64,000 nt of DNA from an uncultured Flavobacteriales bacterium. Its GTDB lineage: Bacteria > Bacteroidota > Bacteroidia > Flavobacteriales_D > Sanyastnellaceae. The stretch lies in contig CALJKR010000032.1 in assembly GCA_937974555.1 (NCBI GenBank), positions 1 through 64,000 on the forward strand, written 5' to 3'. Below are positions 7,590 to 16,108 of this stretch, piece after piece. Made by a program: the position numbers and the translations under genes. The notes under the pieces are model-generated. The model saw nothing but the letters and a program-made list of their open reading frames with translations. It was not told the origin of the DNA and searched no databases. Positions within the stretch are counted from its first letter, which is position 1; the number at the start of each line of letters is the position of its first letter.

Positions 7590-9121
7590 AATTGTTCGAT
7601 TTGATGTAGATATTTTTCTGCTTGCGCGATGATGCTTACCTGCATTTCGGGCTTCATTTTATTCCACACCGCATACATCATCGTCATGCGGGGATTCTTG
7701 GCAAACTTCTCTTGGTGTCGAAATAGGAAATGCCAATACAAACTGTTGAAAGGGCAAGCTTTGTCGCCTACTTTGTCGCTTTTCTTGTAGAAACATTTGC
7801 CGCAATAGTGACTCATTTTGTCGACATAGGCTGCGGAGCTGATGTAGGGTTTGGTGGCTACGATACCGCCATCGGCAAATTGACTCATGCCTCGGGTATT
7901 GGTGATTTCCACCCACTCGATGGCGTCAATGTATATGCCGAGGTACCATTGGTCCACTTGGTCAGGATGAATGCCCGCGAGCAGAGCGAAATTACCTGTA
8001 ACCATTAACCTTTGGATATGATGGGCATAGGCGTATTGCAAAGATTGTTGGATGCTGTGTTGAAGGCAAGCCATCTTGGTTTTTCCATTCCAAAACCAAG
8101 CAGGTAATTCACGATCGTGATTCAAGAAATTGCTATCTGCAAATTGCGGCATGTGCATCCAATAAATGCCACGCATATATTCTCGCCAGCCCAAAATTTG
8201 GCGAACAAATCCTTCAACTTGATGGTAGGCAATTTTTTCAGGACGTTGATGGTATTCTATGACAATGCGGTTGACGACCTCTTGCGGATGCAGGAGTTTG
8301 ATGTTCATCGAAAAGGAAAGGCGCGAATGATAAAGACTCCAATAGTGGGGAGTCATCGCGTCTTGAAACGTTCCAAATTGATCGATGAGATGTGTGGCGA
8401 AATATTCGAGAAGTTCTAATGATTCCTTTCTTGAAATGGGCCAAGAAAAATGTGCAGCATCCACTTGGCCGATGCTCGGTAATTGTGCGTTGGTGATCTC
8501 TTGAAGTAAATCTGTTAGCTGGTGATCAAACAGCAATGGCGGTGGCGGAACATGCTGCGCTGGAATTTTATTTCGGTTGTCATGATCAAAATTCCATTGG
8601 CCATGCAAGGGTTGGTCTCCATCCATCAACACTCGGTGTTTTTTGCGCATCTGCCGATAAAAACTCTCCATCAAGAGTTGCTTTTTCCCTTTGAAAATTT
8701 GCGCCAGTTCGTTGCGCTCTGTATAAAAGTGCTCGCTGTCTACACTTTCAATGGGAACAGTGAGGGACATTTTTTTCAATAGTTCATCCAATCGGTATTC
8801 ATCCGGGAATTGGTATTCCAATTTTACAAAAGGCTCTTGATTCAGAATGTTTTGGATATTTTTTTGGAAGTCGTGCTGGTTTTCATCATCGGAAATTGAA
8901 AAATATTTCACGTTGCAGCCAAGCGCTTCGAGTTCCATTTTGAAGCTTCTCATGGCGGCGAAGAACCCGATGATTTTTTGGATGTGGTGGGTGACGTACA
9001 GCGATTCGCTTTTAATCTCCATCATCACATAGGTGTATGGCGATTGGTCACCTGAGAACCACGGGTGTTGGATGTTGAGTTGGTCACCGAGAATGAGGCG
9101 AAGTATTTTGGGTTGTGTCAT
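7586..9121 (-). CDS. Fe-S bacterial cryptochrome / (6-4) photolyase
   Basis: The protein is a member of the iron-sulfur bacterial cryptochrome and photolyase family, whose studied members repair (6-4) photoproducts. The 511 residues include C352, C440, C443 and C456, matching in spacing the four [4Fe-4S] ligands of Agrobacterium PhrB (C350, C438, C441, C454). The N-terminus LRLILGDQLNIQHPWF and the segment NTRGMSQFADGG are also typical. It overlaps the genes on either side by 4 bp each (ATGA), so the three photolyases are translationally coupled. All cluster ligands are present, which argues for an active protein. Confidence 0.93.
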   Translation of the reverse strand: MTQPKILRLILGDQLNIQHPWFSGDQSPYTYVMMEIKSESLYVTHHIQKIIGFFAAMRSFKMELEALGCNVKYFSISDDENQHDFQKNIQNILNQEPFVKLEYQFPDEYRLDELLKKMSLTVPIESVDSEHFYTERNELAQIFKGKKQLLMESFYRQMRKKHRVLMDGDQPLHGQWNFDHDNRNKIPAQHVPPPPLLFDHQLTDLLQEITNAQLPSIGQVDAAHFSWPISRKESLELLEYFATHLIDQFGTFQDAMTPHYWSLYHSRLSFSMNIKLLHPQEVVNRIVIEYHQRPEKIAYHQVEGFVRQILGWREYMRGIYWMHMPQFADSNFLNHDRELPAWFWNGKTKMACLQHSIQQSLQYAYAHHIQRLMVTGNFALLAGIHPDQVDQWYLGIYIDAIEWVEITNTRGMSQFADGGIVATKPYISSAAYVDKMSHYCGKCFYKKSDKVGDKACPFNSLYWHFLFRHQEKFAKNPRMTMMYAVWNKMKPEMQVSIIAQAEKYLHQIEQL

Positions 9122-10605
9122 TTCTTTTTGGATGTTTTCTTTTTGACGGGGCGAGACTTGACGTGGGTTTTCAATATGCGCGCGCCTTCTTCTTTGGCAT
9201 CCTTGCTTTTTTTAAAACCCCACATCAGTTGGGTAGCAAATTTTTGTGACTCTTCGATAGCCACTATCGGATTGGGATAGTCCATGCCGATTTTGCAATT
9301 GAATAGGATTTGCTCGCTTTCCGTCATTAGCCACGGCGTATGCAGGGTGGGCAGGGGCACATCGGCCAATTCGGGCACCCATTGCCGAACAAAGGCACCA
9401 TCGGGGTCGTGTTCGAGTGCATTTTTAATGGGATTATAAATTCGCAACGTATTGACCCCTGTGGTACCTGCCTGCATTTGCAATTGCGGATAATGGATAC
9501 CGGGTTCGTAGTCTAAAAACTGTCTGGCCAGGAAATGCAAATCGCGCCAATCTTGCCAAAGATTGAAGCAAAAAAAGGAAACCAGCATGGCGCGCATGCG
9601 GAAGTTGGTATATCCCGTTTGAATCAGACACCGGATATTGGCATCCACAATGGGAATACCGGTTTTTCCTTTTTCAAAAGCCTCAATGAATTGCGGATTT
9701 CTTGGTTTTTCAATTTGATCGTAGGCACGATTGAAATTTTCAAATTCGATCCGACATTCGGACTCAAATTTTTGTATAAAATGACAATGCCAGTGCAATC
9801 GAGAAATGAAATTTTGTAATCCTCGCTTGTAGGAGGATTGGCTCATTTGGACCAAGGTCATTTGGTACACCTGGCGCATGCTCAGGTTGCCATAGGCCAG
9901 GTAAGGCGAAAGGCGACTGCAGCTTTTTCTACTAAGTAAAGGTTTAGAGATGTGGCTGGAGTATGTATTGTGACGGCCATGGAGAAAAGAAATCAGGTAT
10001 TTCCAAGCATACACCTCGCCTCCGGGTTGAAATGCTTTTGCCTCCTCCATCCATTCTTTCGGGATAGATGCGGGAATCACAGGGAATGCATCGAGCTTTA
10101 AAAACTGAACCGATTGCAGATCGACATCGCAGGGCGGTTGAATCATGAAATTCCTCCAAGCTTCATCCCAGGATGCGCGATCTTTTAATCCGCGAATCAC
10201 CCCATTGCATTGAAACTCGCGCCAAGGGATGGAATGTTCTTTAAAATATTGTGACAATTGTTTGTCACGATCAAAGGAGATTCCGTTGCCGGTTTCTTGG
10301 TGAGAAAATACCCCTTTGATTTGCACGTGAGATTGGAGCATTTGAAAAGCGTGTAAGCTATCTTCATGCATAACCATCACCGCAGCATTGTAAGGTTTCA
10401 ATTGCGCTTGAAGGTCACACAGGGATTGCCAAACAAAGCGCCAATGACGGACATCACTGTCTGGGGCTTGGATGAGGAGGGGTTCAAAAATATACAGCAG
10501 AACCACCGGAATACCTTCCGAAGCTGCAGCTTGCAGGGGAGCGTGATCGCGAAGTCGCAAATCACGCTTGAGCCAAACGACATTCGCTTCAGGAAGTAGG
10601 GACAT
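9118..10605 (-). CDS. Deoxyribodipyrimidine photolyase/cryptochrome family protein
   Basis: The 495-residue flavoprotein has the photolyase N-domain (VVWLKRDLRLRDHAPLQAAA) and FAD domain, with KTGIPIVDANIRCLIQTGYTNFRMRAMLVSFF and NTLRIYNPIKNALEHDPDG. It resembles class I-like CPD photolyases, and repair of cyclobutane dimers is the likeliest function, although a cryptochrome role cannot be excluded. A lysine-rich tail (PVKKKTSKKK) may help DNA binding. It begins directly after the SDR stop codon and overlaps the Fe-S photolyase by 4 bp, so it belongs to a four-gene operon. Confidence 0.9.
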   Translation of the reverse strand: MSLLPEANVVWLKRDLRLRDHAPLQAAASEGIPVVLLYIFEPLLIQAPDSDVRHWRFVWQSLCDLQAQLKPYNAAVMVMHEDSLHAFQMLQSHVQIKGVFSHQETGNGISFDRDKQLSQYFKEHSIPWREFQCNGVIRGLKDRASWDEAWRNFMIQPPCDVDLQSVQFLKLDAFPVIPASIPKEWMEEAKAFQPGGEVYAWKYLISFLHGRHNTYSSHISKPLLSRKSCSRLSPYLAYGNLSMRQVYQMTLVQMSQSSYKRGLQNFISRLHWHCHFIQKFESECRIEFENFNRAYDQIEKPRNPQFIEAFEKGKTGIPIVDANIRCLIQTGYTNFRMRAMLVSFFCFNLWQDWRDLHFLARQFLDYEPGIHYPQLQMQAGTTGVNTLRIYNPIKNALEHDPDGAFVRQWVPELADVPLPTLHTPWLMTESEQILFNCKIGMDYPNPIVAIEESQKFATQLMWGFKKSKDAKEEGARILKTHVKSRPVKKKTSKKK

Positions 10606-11295
10606 TTATAATTTCAGGTTTGACATCCCACCATCCACAGAAATCACTTGTCCTGTTATCCATTGCGCATCGTCAGAGAGCAAGTAGGTTACTGCAGCGG
10701 CAATGTCGTCTGGTGTTCCAATTTTACCCATGGGGTTTTTCTTGGCGATGAATTCTCTTTTTTCAGGTGTGTTAATCAACCGTTCGGCCATCGGTGTTTC
10801 GGTAAGAGACGGAGCCACCACATTCACTCGAATGCGTGGAGCCCATTCGGCAGCCAAGGCCAGTGCCAAACCGTGTATAGCGCCTTTGGCCATCGAGACC
10901 GAAGCATGAAATGGCATGCCAATCTTGGCAGCGACACTTCCAATCAATACCACACTTCCGTTGCTTGTTTTGGGTATCAGAGGAGTATATTTCTGCAAAA
11001 CCTCCACGGCGCCCCAGGCATGAATTTCCATTTCTGATTTAAAATCTTCCATGCTCACACGGCCGAATGGTTTCAATTGAATTGACCCTGGAAAGTAAAC
11101 GATCCCGTGCAATTCTTCTTCAATGGAGGGAAGAGAGGCGGTTTGGTAATCAGTGATCTGGTGACACTCAACACCAGGAATATGAAGGGTTTGGCGACTT
11201 AAAGCGATGATATTGTACCCTTTTTGTTGGCACATCGCAATACAGTTTTGTGCAATTAGACTGCTGGCTCCAGCGATAAGAATGGTTTTAGACAT
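10606..11295 (-). CDS. SDR family oxidoreductase, first gene of the photorepair operon
   Basis: The 229-residue Rossmann-fold protein begins KTILIAGASSLIAQNCIAMC, where the usual TGxxxGxG nucleotide motif is altered to AGASSLIA. The catalytic Ser is in VVLIGSVAAKIG, and the family YxxxK is replaced: the segment reads HASVSMAKGAIHGLALALA, with serine where tyrosine is expected. NVVAPSLTETPMA and VISVDGGM are typical of the C-terminal half. Loss of the usual tyrosine makes classical SDR catalysis doubtful. SDR genes next to photolyases recur in Bacteroidota, as I recall, but the role is unknown. Confidence 0.85.
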   Translation of the reverse strand: MSKTILIAGASSLIAQNCIAMCQQKGYNIIALSRQTLHIPGVECHQITDYQTASLPSIEEELHGIVYFPGSIQLKPFGRVSMEDFKSEMEIHAWGAVEVLQKYTPLIPKTSNGSVVLIGSVAAKIGMPFHASVSMAKGAIHGLALALAAEWAPRIRVNVVAPSLTETPMAERLINTPEKREFIAKKNPMGKIGTPDDIAAAVTYLLSDDAQWITGQVISVDGGMSNLKL

Positions 11296-11394
11296 GACGC
11301 ATATTTTTAAAAGAACAATCCAATGCCCAGAAAGTTGAGGTGCAATAAAAATTGTATGTTTTGTAAATAGTTTCTATCTTTCCTCCTTATTGTT
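11296..11394. promoter_or_regulatory. Divergent promoter region, photorepair operon versus P450 operon
   Basis: This 99-bp AT-rich region must hold promoters for both operons. A TATCTTTC box (one mismatch to TAnnTTTG) precedes the P450 gene. TTGTA occurs twice 9 bp apart (11352-11356 and 11361-11365), which might be a direct-repeat operator. I cannot assign a regulator. Confidence 0.4.
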
Positions 11395-12750
11395 ATGGAA
11401 AACATCCACCATTTTCCTCCCTTGGCACCTCACGCGCAGTGGGGTTTGGGACACTATCTGAAATTCAAAAAGGATCCTTTGTCCTTCTTGAGTCAACACG
11501 CCTTGTTGATGGGCCCTGTGTTTCGTTTTAAAATCCTACACAAAGAATATATTGTGGCGCATCATCCTGAGGCGATTCGGCACTTGTTGGTTAATCAAGC
11601 CAAAAATTACTCGCGGGTAAAATCATACTCTTTTTTGCAAGAATTATTGGGACAGGGATTGCTCACTACCGAGGGTGATGGATGGCGCAAGCAGCGTCGT
11701 TTGACCCAACCCATTTTCTCCAGAGAGCAAATGATGGGATTGATTCAACAAATGGACGAGTCGATTCTGCACTTCATGGATCAGGAATGGCAGGGAAAAA
11801 CCGAAGTGGATCTGGAACAATCGATGAATGTGTTGACCCTGCAGATTCTCACACAAAGTATATTGTATTCGCCAGACCAGCGTCATTTTGGTCAAGTGCA
11901 ATATGATTTACATGATGCTTTGGTGTACATGACTTCCAAGCGATTTAATGCCTTGAAGTTTTTATCGGCCTTGCCTTCTAGAAAAAAGTCGAAAGGAAAG
12001 GCAGCCATCCATCGAGTAAAAACATTGATACGTCAGATCATCGAGGAGCGCAGATTGGAGACCTCCCAAAAGTACAATGATCTTTTGGAAATGTTGATGA
12101 CCACAAGGGATGAAGAGACCGGCGAGTCAATGGATAATCAGGCCTTGCAAGATGAAGTCATGACCATGTTTGTTGCGGGGCATGACACCACTGCAGCGGC
12201 ATTGATCTGGATCGTGTATGCTTTGGATCGGAATCCCAAAGTGAAACAGAAAATGTTGGAAGAGTTGGATTTGGTTTTTGATGGCGGAGAAATTCAAGGA
12301 GAGACCCTACATCAAATGCCTTACCTCAAGATGGTGATACAGGAAGCCATGCGGTTGTATCCTCCCGTTTGGGCATTTGGGCGAAAAGCCAAGGCAGCCG
12401 ATGTGATGATGGGATTTGCAATAGCCGAAGGGCAGTCCATCAATGTGCCCATCTATTGTGTGCATCGCCATCCTGAATTTTGGGAGAGACCCAATGAATT
12501 TTATCCCGAGCATTTTTTGCCAGAGGCAGTAAAGGCGCGCGATAAATTTGCATATATGCCCTTTAGTTTGGGGCAACACCGTTGCATCGGAGAGCATTTT
12601 GCCTTGATTGAAATACAAATGGTCGTCATGCGATTGTATCATCGATACCACATCAAAGTGCATGCAGATGAGCCCATGCAGTTCTTGCCATTGGTGACAT
12701 TGAAACCCATGGAATCCATTCATTTACAAATTACACCCAGAAAAAAATGA
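11395..12750 (+). CDS. Cytochrome P450
   Basis: The 451-residue heme monooxygenase has every core motif: C-helix W97RKQR, I-helix AGHDTT (261-266) for O2 activation, ExxR at E317-R320, and the heme-ligand motif FSLGQHRCIG with C397. No signal peptide or membrane anchor is evident, so it is a soluble bacterial P450. Its overall pattern (LYPPVWAFGRKA, long I-helix region) recalls fatty-acid or terpenoid hydroxylases of the CYP4/CYP102-like branch, but the substrate is inferred. No ferredoxin or reductase partner is in the cluster. It overlaps the next gene by 4 bp and starts a four-gene operon. Confidence 0.95.
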   Translation: MENIHHFPPLAPHAQWGLGHYLKFKKDPLSFLSQHALLMGPVFRFKILHKEYIVAHHPEAIRHLLVNQAKNYSRVKSYSFLQELLGQGLLTTEGDGWRKQRRLTQPIFSREQMMGLIQQMDESILHFMDQEWQGKTEVDLEQSMNVLTLQILTQSILYSPDQRHFGQVQYDLHDALVYMTSKRFNALKFLSALPSRKKSKGKAAIHRVKTLIRQIIEERRLETSQKYNDLLEMLMTTRDEETGESMDNQALQDEVMTMFVAGHDTTAAALIWIVYALDRNPKVKQKMLEELDLVFDGGEIQGETLHQMPYLKMVIQEAMRLYPPVWAFGRKAKAADVMMGFAIAEGQSINVPIYCVHRHPEFWERPNEFYPEHFLPEAVKARDKFAYMPFSLGQHRCIGEHFALIEIQMVVMRLYHRYHIKVHADEPMQFLPLVTLKPMESIHLQITPRKK

Positions 12751-13514
12751 ACCCAAAATATACCTTGCAAGACTGGCCCGCTTACCGAAATGACATTGTC
12801 GACTTTTTGGATTTGGATAACCGAAGGAATCATGCACAAGCCATGTTTGAGGTGGACATTACCAAGCTCAATGAGCAGATAGCGCAGCGCAAAGAGCGCC
12901 TGCATACCGTGACTTTTCAATTGGCGCATTTGCTGTTTTGTTATGGGCGCTCGATTGCACAGCATCCCGAAATGCAAGCGCGGCTGTACAAGAAAAAGTT
13001 GTATTTATTTGAAGATGTGGATGTTTCCATGATCTTTGAGAAAACCACACCCACGGGAATAAAAGTGCCTGTTCCTTATATATTCCGTGGAATTCAGAAT
13101 AAGAGTTACGACGAGATATTGAAAGAATTGCAATGGGCCAATGAGGCAGAAATGCATGAAATCTATCAGGCCAAGAAATCAACATGGTTGCGTTCTTTGC
13201 CCAAATTTATGCGCATGTTTTTGATGCGCAGGGCTTTGGCTGATCCCCTCAAATGGAAAGCGAATTTGGGAACCGTGGCATTCACCACCCTGGGCATGAC
13301 CATCCGCAATCGCCAAATGTATCCTGTACCCATAGGCCCATACAGCTGCATGTTGGCTGCTGGATCTTCATATCATCAAAAGGTTGAAGGGAAAACAGTT
13401 TCGAAGTGGTGTATCGTACTCAATTTTGATCACAACATCATGGATGGAGCACCAGCGGTTCGTTTTGGACGAACTTTTATGGCCATGGTAGAAAGAGGAT
13501 TGGAAACAGAATGA
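12747..13514 (+). CDS. Stand-alone CAT/E2-fold acyltransferase
   Basis: The 255-residue protein resembles the catalytic domain of 2-oxoacid dehydrogenase E2 and chloramphenicol acetyltransferase. The active-site motif HxxxDG is present as H229-N-I-M-D233-G. TLGMTIRNRQMYPVPIGPYSCMLAAG matches the strand and loop before the catalytic histidine. There is no lipoyl or E1/E3-binding domain and no dehydrogenase gene nearby, so it is not a metabolic E2 subunit. It probably transfers an acyl group from CoA or a carrier in the pathway of its neighbours. It is coupled to both neighbours by ATGA overlaps. Confidence 0.82.
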   Translation: MNPKYTLQDWPAYRNDIVDFLDLDNRRNHAQAMFEVDITKLNEQIAQRKERLHTVTFQLAHLLFCYGRSIAQHPEMQARLYKKKLYLFEDVDVSMIFEKTTPTGIKVPVPYIFRGIQNKSYDEILKELQWANEAEMHEIYQAKKSTWLRSLPKFMRMFLMRRALADPLKWKANLGTVAFTTLGMTIRNRQMYPVPIGPYSCMLAAGSSYHQKVEGKTVSKWCIVLNFDHNIMDGAPAVRFGRTFMAMVERGLETE

Positions 13515-13535
13515 GAAACGGAAACAGAATGAGAA
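13502..13535 (+). repeat. 18-bp tandem duplication over a start codon
   Basis: GGAAACAGAATGAGAA occurs at 13502-13517 and again at 13520-13535. The duplication spans the stop of the acyltransferase and the start of the fusion gene and gives several in-frame ATGs (13511, 13529, 13535). Confidence 0.7.
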
Positions 13536-16108
13536 TGAGAGCGAGTTTGAACGAAGCAAGTGAATTTAAAACGTGGATACAATGGCTGATCTATCCCTGG
13601 TTAATGGTTTCAGGGGTGGTTATGTATTTGTTTACCTTGAGCATGGGCAATACTTATTTGGAGTTGGCCACCACATTGCCCATGGTTTACATCATGTTGG
13701 CTTGCTATTTTTTAGAGCGATACATTCCATACGATCCGGCATGGAAGCCCCTGGGACAGGATTGGAAAATGGATACAGCCCATCTATTGTTGTTTCAGAC
13801 TATCATTCCCAAAGGATTTAAAGCGTTGGTTTTGGTTTTTGCATTGCGTTGGATCCCACAAGATTTTCAATTGATTCACGGTTTGTGGCCGCACCAATGG
13901 GGATTGGTGCCTCAAGCGTTGCTGATGATGTTGATATCTGATTTCTTTCGATATTGGATACACCGTTGGTGTCACACAGTGCCCGTGCTGTGGCGATTGC
14001 ATGCCGTACATCATGCTTTGAAAAAATTATATTGGCTGAATACCACGCGAGTACATCCTGTGGAGAAAATACTCCAATTGATTTTTGAGGTGGGACCTTT
14101 TATTTGTTTGGGTGTCGCCAAAGAGGTGATTGCTTTGCATTTGGTCTTGTATGGATTGAATGGGTTTTTGCGTCATTCCAATATTCACATGAAATTTGGT
14201 TGGTTGAACTACGTCATTAGTACCAATGAATTGCATCGATGGCACCATTCCAAACTGATCCATGAATCCAATGCCAATTACGGAAGTGATACCATGTTGT
14301 GGGATGTACTTTTTGGAAGTTTTTTCTATCCCAAGAATCGCGAGGTACAGGAACTGGGAGTTTACAATTCGGCATATCCAGAAGATTTGTCTGGTCAGAT
14401 GGTAGCTCCATTGATTGGTAATTTAGACAAAGAGGATCGATTGCCTTTTTCATGGGAGCATGGAGTGCTGAACCTCTTGTTGCGTTGGAAAATGTCACGA
14501 AATAAAAAACGATTCAGCACCGAGTTGGATCGGGATACACGGGACATTCGTAATCAGCAAGAGGCATTGTTGTTGCAATTGATTGCAAAAAATGCGAACA
14601 CCCAATGGGGAAAGCAACACCATTTTAGCGAGATACATTCTTACGAGGATTACAAGCGGCAAGTACCGGTAAACACCTATGAGGAACTGCGCAGTTGGAT
14701 TCTTGCACAGGCGGAGAGCGGCGTAGGAGGTCACTTGATGCATGACGCGATGGTGATGTTCAATCAAACCAGTGGCAGTACTGCCCAGCCCAAATGGATA
14801 CCGGTCACGCAAGATACTTTGGATGGATTGCAATACACCCAGCAGTTGTCCACCTGGTTGCAATATGAATATGCTCCTGAGGCGTTTGAGGGACATATCA
14901 TGGGCATTGTTAGCCCAGCAATTGAAAACATGAGTCCATACGGACTTCCCATAGGCGCTGCCAGTGGTCACTTCTACAAGAACATGCCTCGACTGGTGAA
15001 ACGGAAATATGTACTGCCTCATTCCGTTTTTGAAGTAAAAGACTATTCTGTAAAATATTATTTGATCTTGCTTTTGGCCCTACAGCACAAGGATATTACC
15101 TATTTGGGAAGTGCCAATCCTTCCACCTTTTTACAATTGAATCAGTTGTTGAATTTGCGAAAGGATGAATTGCTTCGCGATTTAAGAAAAGGAAAGCCCA
15201 TGGGTGTTGCGGAGCAAATAGAGCCCAAATTATTCAATCGAATTTCCGAATTGTTGTCCCCTTCGCGACAACGATGTGCTGAATTGGAATCGATTTTTTC
15301 TCAAGATGAGATTGAAATAAAGCAAGTGTGGCCGCATTTGCGCTTGCTTGTCACCTGGACTTGCGGCAGTTGTGGTATTGCACTTAAAGCCGCGTTAAAA
15401 TTGATGCCTGAAAAAATCAAGGTGGCTGATTTGGGATATTTGAGCAGCGAGTTTAGAGGCAGTGTAGCCTATCAATTTGAAAACCAATCGGGGATTCCCA
15501 CCTTTCAGTATCACTTTTTTGAATTTGTCGAAAAAGACAAATGGGAAAATGGACAAGCCGATTTCATCTTGTTGGATGAGTTGAAAGAAGGCCAGGATTA
15601 TTATGTATTTGTGACGACAGCCTCAGGTTTATACCGTTACAACATGAATGATATTTTGCGGGTAACGGGATTTGTCAATCAGTGTCCTTTGATCGTATTT
15701 CAACAAAAGGGAAATGGTGCATGTAACATTACGGGGGAAAAACTGTATGAGAGTCAAGTGGTGGATGCCTTTCAATCCATGAATTGGAACGCCATTTTTT
15801 ATCAAGTGCTTGCTAATGTAGAAAATTCTAGATATGTGGGATTTATCGAGTGGCACAAGATTCCTACCCAAACCAAAGATGAGCTCGCTTTTATTATGGA
15901 CAATGCTTTGAGAGCGCGCAATGTGGAGTATGATGAAAAGCGAGCCAGCGGGCGACTAAAGTCATTTGAAATTCGCTATTTGCCTTCAGGAACATTTGCC
16001 GATATCAAACGGCAAGCGGTGGATGCTGGACAGAAGGAAGGACAGTTTAAAATGGTCATGTTGCAATACATGGATCAATACAAATGGGATTTGAGCCATG
16101 CCGAATAG
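13511..16108 (+). CDS. Fusion: sterol-desaturase-type hydroxylase + GH3 acyl-amido synthetase
   Basis: The 865-residue protein has two enzymes in one chain. Residues 1 to about 320 form a membrane di-iron fatty acid hydroxylase/sterol desaturase, with several hydrophobic segments and intact histidine boxes H151RWCH155, H164AVHH168, H222SNIH226 and H242RWHH246. Residues about 325-865 form a GH3 (auxin-responsive promoter family) acyl-adenylating enzyme, with the ATP motif NQTSGSTAQPKWIP at 418-431 and YRYNMNDILRV near the C-terminus. GH3 enzymes join carboxylic acids to amino acids. The chain is continuous with no stop or shift. An ATG at 13511 overlaps the previous stop, and 13529 is an alternative. 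Substrates are unknown. Confidence 0.88.
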   Translation: MRNGNRMRMRASLNEASEFKTWIQWLIYPWLMVSGVVMYLFTLSMGNTYLELATTLPMVYIMLACYFLERYIPYDPAWKPLGQDWKMDTAHLLLFQTIIPKGFKALVLVFALRWIPQDFQLIHGLWPHQWGLVPQALLMMLISDFFRYWIHRWCHTVPVLWRLHAVHHALKKLYWLNTTRVHPVEKILQLIFEVGPFICLGVAKEVIALHLVLYGLNGFLRHSNIHMKFGWLNYVISTNELHRWHHSKLIHESNANYGSDTMLWDVLFGSFFYPKNREVQELGVYNSAYPEDLSGQMVAPLIGNLDKEDRLPFSWEHGVLNLLLRWKMSRNKKRFSTELDRDTRDIRNQQEALLLQLIAKNANTQWGKQHHFSEIHSYEDYKRQVPVNTYEELRSWILAQAESGVGGHLMHDAMVMFNQTSGSTAQPKWIPVTQDTLDGLQYTQQLSTWLQYEYAPEAFEGHIMGIVSPAIENMSPYGLPIGAASGHFYKNMPRLVKRKYVLPHSVFEVKDYSVKYYLILLLALQHKDITYLGSANPSTFLQLNQLLNLRKDELLRDLRKGKPMGVAEQIEPKLFNRISELLSPSRQRCAELESIFSQDEIEIKQVWPHLRLLVTWTCGSCGIALKAALKLMPEKIKVADLGYLSSEFRGSVAYQFENQSGIPTFQYHFFEFVEKDKWENGQADFILLDELKEGQDYYVFVTTASGLYRYNMNDILRVTGFVNQCPLIVFQQKGNGACNITGEKLYESQVVDAFQSMNWNAIFYQVLANVENSRYVGFIEWHKIPTQTKDELAFIMDNALRARNVEYDEKRASGRLKSFEIRYLPSGTFADIKRQAVDAGQKEGQFKMVMLQYMDQYKWDLSHAE

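Noticed and set aside
12747..13514. E2 subunit of a 2-oxoacid dehydrogenase complex
   Set aside because: No lipoyl or E1/E3-binding domain and no dehydrogenase genes nearby, so a metabolic E2 role is unlikely.
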